Shown here: positions 1 to 8,153 of the stretch, piece after piece
Numbering within the stretch: the stretch's first letter is position 1
Layout of the letters: every line of letters starts with the position of its first letter
Assembly (NCBI GenBank): GCA_028714615.1
Contig: JAQTMA010000003.1
Location: forward strand, 1-64,000
Source of the DNA: Anaerolineaceae bacterium
GTDB taxonomy: Bacteria; Chloroflexota; Anaerolineae; Anaerolineales; Anaerolineaceae
Direction of reading: 5' to 3'
DNA: 64,000 nt
Translations under genes and position numbers: made by a program
Notes under the pieces: model-generated
Database searches by the model: none
What the model was told of the DNA's origin: nothing
The model's input: the letters and a program-made list of their open reading frames with translations, nothing else

Positions 1-1929
1 GCTCAGTTGGACGGACTGGACGGTCGTGGTTTTTCCGTGAAGGATCAGTGAGAGCCGGTAGGTTTGCGGGAGGGCATTCTCGACGCGGACAAAGCCGGCC
101 GGTTGCCACCCGCCGTCATCCTGCTCGAAATCGGTCTTGTAGCCAATTTGTGGGATAGCGACGTCATCCAGCAAGAAGCCTTCGCCGTTCACCGCTGGAT
201 CGGTGACATATTCAAAACGGACTTCGACCTGTTTTCCGGCATACTGCGAGAGATCGACCGTTTCCTGCTTCCAACCATCGGATAGGCCCGTATATCCCCA
301 CCCGTACGAATTCCCGGAGGGGTTGGTGTTGGTACTGGATGGGGTGTGAAGAATCTGCCATTGCCCGTCCTTCTCTCGAGCCTCCACGTATAAATAATCA
401 TAGTCTTTCTCAATATCGTACCAGGTTGCATACTGGAGATCGATCGGACCGGTCTTGCCGGTGAGATCGAAACTATGGGAGAGGGTCATATCCGACTCGT
501 CCCCCTTGTTCGACCAGAACATGTAAGAGCCAGAATGCGGTTTTTCTGCCAACAAACCGACCACAGTTGAGCCTGTAAAGTTAAGGGTATGGGTTCCCGC
601 GCAGGCGAAGCGGATATAGTCAACGCCGTATTGATGGACATCTCGGGTCTGGGTATCGACCGGGCAGGTATCATAACTATCGGTCGCTTGAGCCTGGGGG
701 GCTGCGGGGTAGTTTTTATAAGCAAAGCGACCATCAGCGACTTTCGCATCGCCCAGATAATTGGTTACCGCCCAGTCCGCAAAAAGGTCGTCCGCATTGA
801 GCGGCTTTCCATTTTGGGGATCGGTGACGTTGTCCTTGACCAGGGTATCGTCGATGCTTTCCAAGCCGTTCTGCTGGTTGGCGATCACATCTTTGGTCAC
901 TTTGTCCCCGACCCGGTTGAGGAGGTAATCCAGGTAAAGGAAGCTGGCGCCGTAATGCGGGCCGTTGACGTTGATATCCCCGGTCCAGTCGGTCAACTGC
1001 AGGTCTGGATTCTGGACATAGGCATAATCGACGCCTCCGATGTCGTACCCGTTCAGAAGAATCGCGAGGTCTGAAAAGCCTTCGTTCATCCAGGTTTCCT
1101 CATTCCGGTCGTTATACCAGTGGATCATGTGTTGGAACTCATGCGCCAGAACGCCGTACAAGTAGGCGTCATTTAAGGGTTGGTTTTCGGAATTGACAAA
1201 AAACATCTCGTGTGAATTGGAGAACTGGTTTACCTGGGGATCATACTCATCCATTGACGAATAATACCCGGCGGTACTGGCGCCCAGGCCAGGCGTATAC
1301 AAAATATATAAATGTGGATCGTCGTCCACGCCGGGAGTCCATTCGGTTCCAAAGAATTCGCGGTCGGTTGGGTAGATTTTCTGTTCAAAGGCATCGCCCA
1401 GCCGCTTGAGGGCGCCTGCGTTGAAGTTGGTGCCATTATCGATCCAGAAATAGAGATGGTCGGAAGCATATCGCAGGGTGGCATCCACTTTGAAGTTGGT
1501 ATTTTTCTCAGCATCGCTTGCCCAAAATGTTTTCTGATCGCCAACCCTGGCAGGGGCTGCCGGAGGCGTTTCAGTCACCGGGATGTTCTCAATATGCTTC
1601 AATTGCATGGCCAGGTTGCGCAGGTCGCTAACCGGGACGACGACCTTTTGAAGGGTGTTGAGTGTGTTTTGGGCTGCGCTGCTCTGGGTGGGGCGCACGA
1701 CGAATGGGGTCTGGGTCGGTGAGACTTGAGTTGGCAAATCCTGGGAGGGACCGGGAAGTGGAGTTTCGAATGATTGGGTGGGAGAACCTCCCGGGACGGT
1801 TGTCGATCCAACCGTCCGGAAATTAAACAGGGTCAGGCCACCTACCCCCAAGACGCCCAGGCACAAACAGCAGATCAAAGCGACCACGATTATCCCAACG
1901 ATGACCAGAATCGCATTCCTGTTACTCAT
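1..1929 (-). CDS. Secreted immune-inhibitor-A-like zinc metalloprotease (partial, C-terminus beyond window)
   Basis: The reading frame is open from an ATG at 1929 to the window edge (643 codons), so the C-terminus is missing. Residues about 6-35 form one hydrophobic segment (signal anchor), followed by a Pro/Thr/Ser-rich linker to about residue 80. The zinc site HEFQH is at residues 263-267, followed by NEG with Glu283, the gluzincin-like HExxH...E arrangement of M6/M30-type peptidases. The region encoded by about positions 100-480 resembles the beta-sandwich domain that follows the catalytic domain in immune inhibitor A proteins, with the motif GWGYTGLSDGW. The ATG overlaps the stop of the upstream Wzy-like gene as ATGA, so the two are probably translationally coupled. 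A surface or secreted protease is likely; its substrate is unknown. The exact peptidase family (M6 or M30) is not settled. Confidence 0.8.
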   Translation of the reverse strand, partial: MSNRNAILVIVGIIVVALICCLCLGVLGVGGLTLFNFRTVGSTTVPGGSPTQSFETPLPGPSQDLPTQVSPTQTPFVVRPTQSSAAQNTLNTLQKVVVPVSDLRNLAMQLKHIENIPVTETPPAAPARVGDQKTFWASDAEKNTNFKVDATLRYASDHLYFWIDNGTNFNAGALKRLGDAFEQKIYPTDREFFGTEWTPGVDDDPHLYILYTPGLGASTAGYYSSMDEYDPQVNQFSNSHEMFFVNSENQPLNDAYLYGVLAHEFQHMIHWYNDRNEETWMNEGFSDLAILLNGYDIGGVDYAYVQNPDLQLTDWTGDINVNGPHYGASFLYLDYLLNRVGDKVTKDVIANQQNGLESIDDTLVKDNVTDPQNGKPLNADDLFADWAVTNYLGDAKVADGRFAYKNYPAAPQAQATDSYDTCPVDTQTRDVHQYGVDYIRFACAGTHTLNFTGSTVVGLLAEKPHSGSYMFWSNKGDESDMTLSHSFDLTGKTGPIDLQYATWYDIEKDYDYLYVEAREKDGQWQILHTPSSTNTNPSGNSYGWGYTGLSDGWKQETVDLSQYAGKQVEVRFEYVTDPAVNGEGFLLDDVAIPQIGYKTDFEQDDGGWQPAGFVRVENALPQTYRLSLILHGKTTTVQSVQLS

Positions 1930-3458
1930 CCTTCACCTCCAATACCATGATCCTCAGCAAATGTCTGTGTAACTCCATCCACAAGCCGGATTTGACTGGC
2001 AACCTGGAGAGCGCTGCCTGCACTGACCAATCCGAATGAAAACCAGAAATACGGCAGGGCGAATGAATCCACGCTGAACCCCTCCGCCAGCAGAGCCACC
2101 AATACCAGGGCTCCAGCCAGTCCAATCGTGCGCAGCAGAGGAGTGCCACCCCTGCGCAGGAAACGCGCCGCCTGCCAGAGCAGGTACAACCAGACAATCC
2201 AAAAAACAAATCCGACTATTCCAGTTTCGGCCAGCAGGCGAGTCCACAGACTTTTGGTATTGGGGATGGCCGCGCTGCGATACATGGATGTGTTGACTTC
2301 GGTCAGCGACCAACCATATGCCGGCATCTTTTCTGGAAAAAAGTAGCCAGCATTCCCGAGGCCAACACCGAAAAGCGGGTAATCGTTCATGATTTCCCAG
2401 CCGGATCCCCAATATACCACTCGCTCCGCAAATTGTAACCGGTTGGCATACTCAAAGGGGTTGGTCGAGATCATGGAGGGATCGAACAAACGGGCCAGGC
2501 GCGTGTCAAGACGGCTGGCGGCGTATACCAATCCAAATGCGCCTGCAACGTATAGACCAAAAAAAGCAAGCACCAGGGTAGCGGGTAGCAGAATGCGGAC
2601 TGCCCATCCCCTTACGGCAGCACCGGAGAGCCGGTTTCGCACCTTTCGCTGGATGCGAGCGATCCAGGTTTTCGTACCGATCCATACCAGATAGGCGACC
2701 ACGAGTAAAATAGCCAGTAACCCGACTCGAGAGGAAGAAAGAAAGAAGGCGATTATTCCTAGGCCCAACAGTGTGTTTTCCATGCTGATGAACCACAGAT
2801 GGAAGCGGTGGGCTGAATAGCGCTGCAGGGTAGCAGCTAGCCAGAATGGAAGGTAGACCATATTCAACTGGTGGGCGAACCAGGAAGGCTCATATGCGAA
2901 TCCGTTTGCCCGGTGGTAATAAAAACCTTGCAATGAGACTACCGATTGGATGTCATACATGATCTGTGGGAGGGATTCCTGGCGATACCAAAAATACCCC
3001 TGCGCCAGCGCCCACAACACCATGACTAGGCCGCTCCAATTCACCAACTGCAAGGTCAGACGCAAGCGTGATTCCGAGTGCGGCCAGGTGCAGCTCACCA
3101 GGTAAAAACACAGCCCCACACCCAGGGTCAGCAGCGAGACCAGTTCTCGTCTGATGGGGCTCGTATCTTTGAAACTCGGTAACCCGATAAAGCTGGCTGC
3201 TGCAGTGGAAATCAACGCGACCATGACCAGGCCCACCAGGCCGATACTGACCTGGGGTAAACGCCCTCCCCGCAGCAGGTAAGGAATTAACCAGAAAAGT
3301 ACCAGCCAGATGAGAGGAAGAGCGGAGGCAGCCGCAACTGAGTCCGAGCCAACCAACCGAGAGACGAGAGGCATGCTCGTGATCGGCAGCAGAACCACCA
3401 CAAGAATCCAGGCCAGTGGGTGGACGGCCGATAACCACTGGGGAGACCGATTATACAC
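1926..3458 (-). CDS. O-antigen ligase / Wzy-type polymerase membrane protein
   Basis: A 510-residue polytopic protein with roughly ten hydrophobic segments. It has the Wzy_C-type features EPSWFAHQ, a cytoplasmic-edge FLSSSRVGLLA near residue 245 and a periplasmic-side GVGLGNAG motif. Members of this family polymerise or ligate undecaprenyl-linked glycans on the outer face of the membrane. The frame can be extended to 3515, but that would run 65 nt into the upstream Wzz-like gene. The GTG at 3458 has an AGGAG Shine-Dalgarno sequence 8 nt upstream and overlaps the upstream gene by only 8 nt, so it is preferred. The downstream protease gene is coupled through ATGA. The family is clear; polymerase versus ligase cannot be decided from sequence. 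Confidence 0.85.
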   Translation of the reverse strand: MYNRSPQWLSAVHPLAWILVVVLLPITSMPLVSRLVGSDSVAAASALPLIWLVLFWLIPYLLRGGRLPQVSIGLVGLVMVALISTAAASFIGLPSFKDTSPIRRELVSLLTLGVGLCFYLVSCTWPHSESRLRLTLQLVNWSGLVMVLWALAQGYFWYRQESLPQIMYDIQSVVSLQGFYYHRANGFAYEPSWFAHQLNMVYLPFWLAATLQRYSAHRFHLWFISMENTLLGLGIIAFFLSSSRVGLLAILLVVAYLVWIGTKTWIARIQRKVRNRLSGAAVRGWAVRILLPATLVLAFFGLYVAGAFGLVYAASRLDTRLARLFDPSMISTNPFEYANRLQFAERVVYWGSGWEIMNDYPLFGVGLGNAGYFFPEKMPAYGWSLTEVNTSMYRSAAIPNTKSLWTRLLAETGIVGFVFWIVWLYLLWQAARFLRRGGTPLLRTIGLAGALVLVALLAEGFSVDSFALPYFWFSFGLVSAGSALQVASQIRLVDGVTQTFAEDHGIGGEG

Positions 3459-4245
3459 GGCGTAAGCTCCTGGCCAATCGCAAGGGCAGGCGATTCTGGC
3501 TCGCCCATATGCCAACCAAAAAACCGATCAATGCCCCGGACAGGATGGCGCTGTTGGTTCCTCGTGTCAGCGGGTGGGTAGGGATCACCGGCTTTTGTGA
3601 TAACGCAAAGGAGACCGCGGGGATGATCCCCCGGCTGGCGAGCAACTCGTCAGTCAAACTTGCATTGACTGATTGGATCTCTGCTTGTAAAGCAGGCAAT
3701 GAATCAATGCTACACCGGTTTGGCGCCGGGGAAAGCAGTGGAGTGTAGCTTAAGCAATCAATGAGTGTATTTTGGTAGCGACGCAGAGATTGGGCTTTTT
3801 GGGCGTGCCCATACGCTTCTTCGAGCTGTTTCTCGGCTTCGTCTGCCCATAGATTGGCTAAAGTCACGGCTGTATGGGGGTCGGGATGACGGACGTGCAA
3901 AAGGAAGATATATTCTTTGCGCTCACGCGAGGTGATGCGGAGCAGATCGGCCAGGCTGGTGGAAATTCCCTGCTGGCGCGCCTGGACGGCTACCTGATCT
4001 AGAACGCTGTCCGAATTTAGTAAATACCCGACGATATTCCAGGCATGGTCCTCTTCAAATTGCGTTAGCCGGCCGGTCTCGTTGAAGTTCACACTGATGG
4101 AAAAAACTGAGGTCGCTTCATAAAGAGGCAGCCGCAGGGAGTGGATCATCCACCCCACTGCGGCGCCCCAAAAGGCCAGCAGGATCACCAACCACCAGTT
4201 GTGTAAAGCCTGCTCAAACGCTTCGAGCGGGGAAAACTCCTTCAT
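3451..4245 (-). CDS. Wzz-like chain-length / polysaccharide co-polymerase protein
   Basis: A 264-residue protein with the Wzz topology: a short cytoplasmic N-terminus, TM1 at about residues 15-38, a periplasmic alpha-helical part and TM2 at about residues 232-250. It resembles Wzz/PCP proteins, which set polysaccharide chain length together with Wzy. It is shorter than the second Wzz-like protein of the window (440 aa), and no tyrosine-kinase domain is attached. It lies immediately upstream of the Wzy/ligase gene with an 8-nt overlap, which supports a paired role. It starts at an ATG in MKEFSPLEAF. Assignment rests on topology and context more than on strong motifs. Confidence 0.7.
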   Translation of the reverse strand: MKEFSPLEAFEQALHNWWLVILLAFWGAAVGWMIHSLRLPLYEATSVFSISVNFNETGRLTQFEEDHAWNIVGYLLNSDSVLDQVAVQARQQGISTSLADLLRITSRERKEYIFLLHVRHPDPHTAVTLANLWADEAEKQLEEAYGHAQKAQSLRRYQNTLIDCLSYTPLLSPAPNRCSIDSLPALQAEIQSVNASLTDELLASRGIIPAVSFALSQKPVIPTHPLTRGTNSAILSGALIGFLVGIWASQNRLPLRLARSLRRV

Positions 4246-4330
4246 TGGATATTCTGCAGCCCCGCACCCCGTCTCATGTGGCAGGCTGCCAATCCTTTCA
4301 GAGTAGCGGTGTGTGAGAATTCACTGATGT

Positions 4331-4336
4331 ATTATA
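4331..4336 (-). promoter_or_regulatory. Possible -10 box upstream of the Wzz-like gene
   Basis: A perfect TATAAT on the minus strand lies about 85 nt upstream of the Wzz-like start, in the 123-nt gap after the lipoprotein gene. No good -35 hexamer is seen 16-18 nt upstream (TAAAAG at best), so this is a weak candidate for a separate promoter of the three-gene Wzz-Wzy-protease unit. Confidence 0.3.
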
Positions 4337-4368
4337 CCTGAAAGGAGGTTGGCCTTTTATGCGCTGCT

Positions 4369-5037
4369 CTACGGATTGGAGATCAACGGGAAGTTGATGG
4401 TCGTTATCTTATCGACCTCGACAAAATTCAGCACCACCAGGTTTTTCGTGCAGTCCGAATAGGTTGGGAAGGAAAACTTTGGGCTTACCGGGACGCCGTC
4501 GGTATTCGAAAGCTGCATCCACAGGCTGCCATGAGAGTCGCTTGCCTGGTCGCCAATTTTCACTTCGTAAGAGCGCGGTCCGTATACCTGGGTGGTCCCG
4601 GTCATCCCGACGAGATCGATCGGGGTTCCGTTCAATACTCCACCCACATTGATCACCAGGTTGGCCACCGGCGCGCCGGCTTTATCGAAGACCTGCCCTG
4701 CTACACCCATCCACTGGCAGGCTGCATCGGGGTAAGCGAAATTCTGCACCGCAGCCGGGGCGCTGCCTTGTATAAAATAGACTGGGGAATCCGCCTGGGG
4801 CTCAAAGGATAGCTCGCTCTTCATGTGCGGAATTCCCTTTTCGACCAGGGCGGTGGTTGTGGCTTCGATTTGTGCATTAGTCAGTGGGCGGGTTGGCATC
4901 TTCGGCAGCTTGAGTTGAAGCAAACCGAGAAGGGGGAGTTTTTTTGTTTGTACGGGGGATTCCACCACGTGGCAGGCGCTCAGCAAGAATGCCATCATGA
5001 GGATGATCAAGGGGATGTGCTTTTTCGCGGTCATCAT
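4369..5037 (-). CDS. Putative lipoprotein of unknown function
   Basis: A 222-residue protein with a basic N-terminus, a hydrophobic core and a lipobox LSAC with Cys22 as the lipidation site, so it should be anchored on the outer face of the membrane. Around residues 105-150 there is a stretch of the carboxypeptidase-regulatory-like beta-sandwich kind (AGQVFDKAGAPVANL). No catalytic motif is visible. The double ATG follows a GGAG ribosome-binding sequence; the second ATG (5034) is about as good. It lies between a DinB-like gene and the Wzz-like gene. Function is unknown; a polysaccharide-related envelope role is only inferred from position. Confidence 0.65.
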   Translation of the reverse strand: MMTAKKHIPLIILMMAFLLSACHVVESPVQTKKLPLLGLLQLKLPKMPTRPLTNAQIEATTTALVEKGIPHMKSELSFEPQADSPVYFIQGSAPAAVQNFAYPDAACQWMGVAGQVFDKAGAPVANLVINVGGVLNGTPIDLVGMTGTTQVYGPRSYEVKIGDQASDSHGSLWMQLSNTDGVPVSPKFSFPTYSDCTKNLVVLNFVEVDKITTINFPLISNP

Positions 5038-5193
5038 TTACTCCATCTTCCGGAGGGGATTCGCCCTCCTTTTGAGTCTGGGATGTTAACCACGAAAGGT
5101 GCAAGAACTATACCTGTGAGTAAAATAATTTGGGCGGTGTGCCTGCACCGGTCAAATTTTCGGTTATCCTCATTGAAGATTTGGAAATACCTG

Positions 5194-5886
5194 TCACATT
5201 ATCCGGTCTTCGACTTCCCAGGCATGATCAAGCGTGTGCCAGGCGACCCTGCGAATGAACGTACGCGGCGCCCAACGCATTCCACCGCGCGGTCCAGGTT
5301 GCGGCAGCGCACCTGAGCGATCGGTAGCATTCAATTCCTCCATTATCGCATGGCGGAGGTGGCTTAACTGGTCGGAAAACCCCCCCTGGGCCGTTGTCTT
5401 TTCCTTCAATCCAATTTTCCCGAGGTAGGCTCTCTCGGCTTCCAGTAGGTGCGTGATGATTCCATCCAGGTCGCGGCCGCCGCCACGCGGTCCTTTACGC
5501 AGCGCTTTGCCTCGTGCGCTGGCCACGGCAGCATCAAACGCCAACCAGCAGGATTTCAGGATGGATTGCAGGCGCAGGAGCTCAGCATCTTCGAGCGGCC
5601 CGGGATCGCTGGGCAGCGGAACGTTGGGTGCGCCAAAATCCGTGGTCTGGTTGCCTGGTAGATGATCCGATATGGTGAAGGCTGCCAGGTGGGTAGGGGC
5701 TTCGAATGCAATCCCTGCAGCATCGAGGACTTTCGCGTACCGGGGGGCATATGCAAGGAGGGCGGCCAGCGCAGCGCCTTCCTCCCGTCCACTGCGCACC
5801 CAGCCCGGCCAGTCAACCGCTCCCGCGAAGGTACGTTTGCTGCCAATTTCCAGGTAGACAGAGATGCTGGAGGGATGGTCGTTCAT
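5194..5886 (-). CDS. DinB-like four-helix protein
   Basis: A 230-residue soluble protein. The C-terminal motif HTLDHAWEVEDR (residues 217-228) and the preceding helices fit the DinB-like/YfiT fold, in which clustered His residues bind a metal and members act as thiol-dependent transferases or have no known role. The N-terminal about 90 residues form a separate segment with no motif I recognise. It has no evident link to polysaccharide synthesis and may be a housekeeping gene trapped inside the locus. It starts at the ATG of MNDHPSS, 28 nt downstream of the GT2 gene's stop. Confidence 0.6.
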   Translation of the reverse strand: MNDHPSSISVYLEIGSKRTFAGAVDWPGWVRSGREEGAALAALLAYAPRYAKVLDAAGIAFEAPTHLAAFTISDHLPGNQTTDFGAPNVPLPSDPGPLEDAELLRLQSILKSCWLAFDAAVASARGKALRKGPRGGGRDLDGIITHLLEAERAYLGKIGLKEKTTAQGGFSDQLSHLRHAIMEELNATDRSGALPQPGPRGGMRWAPRTFIRRVAWHTLDHAWEVEDRIM

Positions 5887-5914
5887 TGGGGGGGTTAACC
5901 GATACCTTTGCGAA

Positions 5915-6814
5915 TCACGGCTTGGGAGTACCTACATAATCACGGTGTGAGCGTCTCGCTGCGAGCAGGGCAGCCTGCTCCTTCACCCAGATCAGTGCAT
6001 AGAACAAGCTATTGAACAAGAAGAAATAATCCCTGGCCAGATGTTTGTGATAATAACGAATGTAGGACTCATGCCAGGCACGGATGGCGCGCTCCTGTTC
6101 GACCATCGAGCCACCCTGCCCGCCAAAATGAATGATTTGGGCGATAGGGACATAATAAACAAGCCAGCCTGCCTGCCGTGCGCGGAAGCAGAAATCCGAG
6201 TCCTCCTGGTACGAGAAGAAACCTTCGTCCAAATACCCGATCCTCTCGATCACCGAGCGTCTAATGAACATGCACGAGCCGGAGACCGCTTCCACCTCGT
6301 GGACCTTGTCTTCGTTCTGGTATCCCTTGAGGTAGTTGTTGAAGAACCGGCTGTGTGGGAACAAGCGGTTCAGCCCGAGAAAGTAGCTAATAGCATCCCA
6401 GGGACGGGCTTCGGAACGGCGGCATTGCTTTTGCAGGGTGCCATCCCGGTTGAGTACTTTGGGGATGCAGATGCCTATATCCGGATGGGCGTCCATGAAA
6501 TTCGCCAGACAGTCGAAAGTTCCAGGAAGGATGAGGGTATCCGGATTGAGCTGCACCAGATAGCGTTTCCCTCCGGCGGCTCGAAGCGCCTGGTTCATCG
6601 GCGCTGTGTAGCCTCGGTTGGTGTCATTCTGAATTACGCGAACCGATGGAAATTCCTGCTCTAGCATTGCCGCTGTGCCGTCACGGGAAGCATTGTCGAC
6701 TACGACGACTTCATAGGCGAATGCAGGCGCATTCTGAACCAGCGAATTCAGACAATCTCGCAAGATCGGGAGAGTGTTATACGAAACAATACAAAACGAA
6801 AGCTCTACCGGCAT
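5915..6814 (-). CDS. GT2 family glycosyltransferase (rhamnosyltransferase-like)
   Basis: A 299-residue GT-A fold enzyme. It has the N-terminal nucleotide-binding strand SFCIVSYNT, VDNASRDGT near residue 40, the LNPDT motif (DxD position) near residues 93-97, and the acceptor-side ED motif in YQEDSDFCFRARQAGW. This layout is typical of WbbL-type rhamnosyltransferases that use dTDP-rhamnose. The rhamnose genes rfbC-B-A-D lie about 12 kb upstream in the same direction, which fits, but the donor is inferred. It follows the GT4 gene after 9 nt. Confidence 0.85.
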   Translation of the reverse strand: MPVELSFCIVSYNTLPILRDCLNSLVQNAPAFAYEVVVVDNASRDGTAAMLEQEFPSVRVIQNDTNRGYTAPMNQALRAAGGKRYLVQLNPDTLILPGTFDCLANFMDAHPDIGICIPKVLNRDGTLQKQCRRSEARPWDAISYFLGLNRLFPHSRFFNNYLKGYQNEDKVHEVEAVSGSCMFIRRSVIERIGYLDEGFFSYQEDSDFCFRARQAGWLVYYVPIAQIIHFGGQGGSMVEQERAIRAWHESYIRYYHKHLARDYFFLFNSLFYALIWVKEQAALLAARRSHRDYVGTPKP

Positions 6815-6823
6815 AGCTCCCCT

Positions 6824-8140
6824 TTATGGTTTACCCGATCGAACCCGGTAGGGAAACAGCGGCGCGACCGCTCGTCGGATGTAGACCCATATCTGGCATA
6901 AAAGGGTTCGCATTCCACGATTGCGCATGGTGTATACTCCCATCTCAATGTAGGTCGGATGGTTTTCCACTCCGGCAGGCACCCAACCCGATGTAGCAAC
7001 CAGAGTCGGGTTGACAGCCTTCCAATCAGGAGGCAAGTCCCACAAGGGAGCTTGGTGCAACTGCAGGTGAACTTCATTTAAGAGCGCCACCAACTGTCCG
7101 GCGCGTGCACAGGGATGGTACTGTTCCATCACAGAACGGTGTGCAGACTCGCCTAAACGCTGCCGCAAATCTGCATCCGTTAGAAGGCGTTCCAGATGTT
7201 CAGACCACTCCTCAGTAGTAGCCGCCAGCATTCCATTCTCGCCAGGATGAATGGCCGCCAGAAACGCGGCTGTCGGCGTTGCAATCGTAGGGACACTCAC
7301 TAATCCGGCTTCAACAAACTTAATCTCGCTTTTGGACTTCGCGAAAGGGTTACCGGCAGTCAGTGGAGCCAAATTAATGTCCAGTTGGGCCAGAAGGGCT
7401 GGAAGCTGTCGCCAGGGTACCTTCTGTATATGTTTTACACGATTCCCAAATCTCTCCCAGCCTGAACCAGGATCGAGCGGGCCTACCAACCATAATTCCG
7501 TTTGTGGGTGGCAATCCATTAGTTTAGCTAAGGCAGGGCGGACTTGCTCGAAATCGCGGTTGTGGGTGGGTGTCCCACTGGCATAGCCGATCACCAGCCG
7601 CCCGGGGTGTTGTGTCCGGCGCGCGCGAGCCTGTTGGGATAGGGCCAGCATCTCCAGGCTGAAGGCATTTCGATGCACCCAGGCAGGCTTTCCCAGAGCT
7701 CGGATTTGCTCACCCAAGTATTCCGTCGAGGTCAGAACAGCCTGGCAGCGCTCGAGCGTTTTCCGGTTGCGCCCCAGGTCCTCCTGGTAGAGCCGTGCAC
7801 GAATGGGATCTTGGAAATCCGGGCTGTCGATCCAGGAAAACGCAGCAGGTTCGAAGGTCAGGTCGTCGGTATCGAGCAACGCCAGACCACCTCGGGATTC
7901 GATATCGTCGATCAGCTTCTCTATGTAGGCGTCCCAGGTGACACGGTGGAAGATGACCACTCGCGCCTGTGTGATCCGAGCAGGGAGAGCCGGATCGGTA
8001 GTGTGCGAGAGGAAGACCGGGAGTCCGGCGAGCTTGAGCTGCTCGTAGGGATGGAACGTGCGGTAGCGGCGCGTGTCTCCGCGGACGCCGCTGAGGAATA
8101 GAACGGAAGGATGGGTGGTTTGGGACAAATCCTTTGGCAT
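6824..8140 (-). CDS. GT4-type glycosyltransferase
   Basis: A 438-residue protein with a GT-B layout. The N-terminal Rossmann half begins VLFLSGVRGDTRRYR. The C-terminal donor half contains IGYASGTPTHNRDF, LWLVGPLD and a FVEAGLVSVPTIA stretch in the place of the EX7E motif. About 60 residues extend beyond the usual end of a GT4 domain. It lies between a tandem-GT2 gene (13-nt gap) and a single GT2 gene (9-nt gap), so all three probably act on the same glycan. The donor sugar is unknown. Confidence 0.8.
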   Translation of the reverse strand: MPKDLSQTTHPSVLFLSGVRGDTRRYRTFHPYEQLKLAGLPVFLSHTTDPALPARITQARVVIFHRVTWDAYIEKLIDDIESRGGLALLDTDDLTFEPAAFSWIDSPDFQDPIRARLYQEDLGRNRKTLERCQAVLTSTEYLGEQIRALGKPAWVHRNAFSLEMLALSQQARARRTQHPGRLVIGYASGTPTHNRDFEQVRPALAKLMDCHPQTELWLVGPLDPGSGWERFGNRVKHIQKVPWRQLPALLAQLDINLAPLTAGNPFAKSKSEIKFVEAGLVSVPTIATPTAAFLAAIHPGENGMLAATTEEWSEHLERLLTDADLRQRLGESAHRSVMEQYHPCARAGQLVALLNEVHLQLHQAPLWDLPPDWKAVNPTLVATSGWVPAGVENHPTYIEMGVYTMRNRGMRTLLCQIWVYIRRAVAPLFPYRVRSGKP

Positions 8141-8153
8141 GATAGTGGAAAGA

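Noticed and set aside
5125..5160. CGGTG/CACCG hairpin downstream of the DinB-like gene as a terminator
   Set aside because: Five pairs with a loop of six and a broken T-rich tail; too weak to call.
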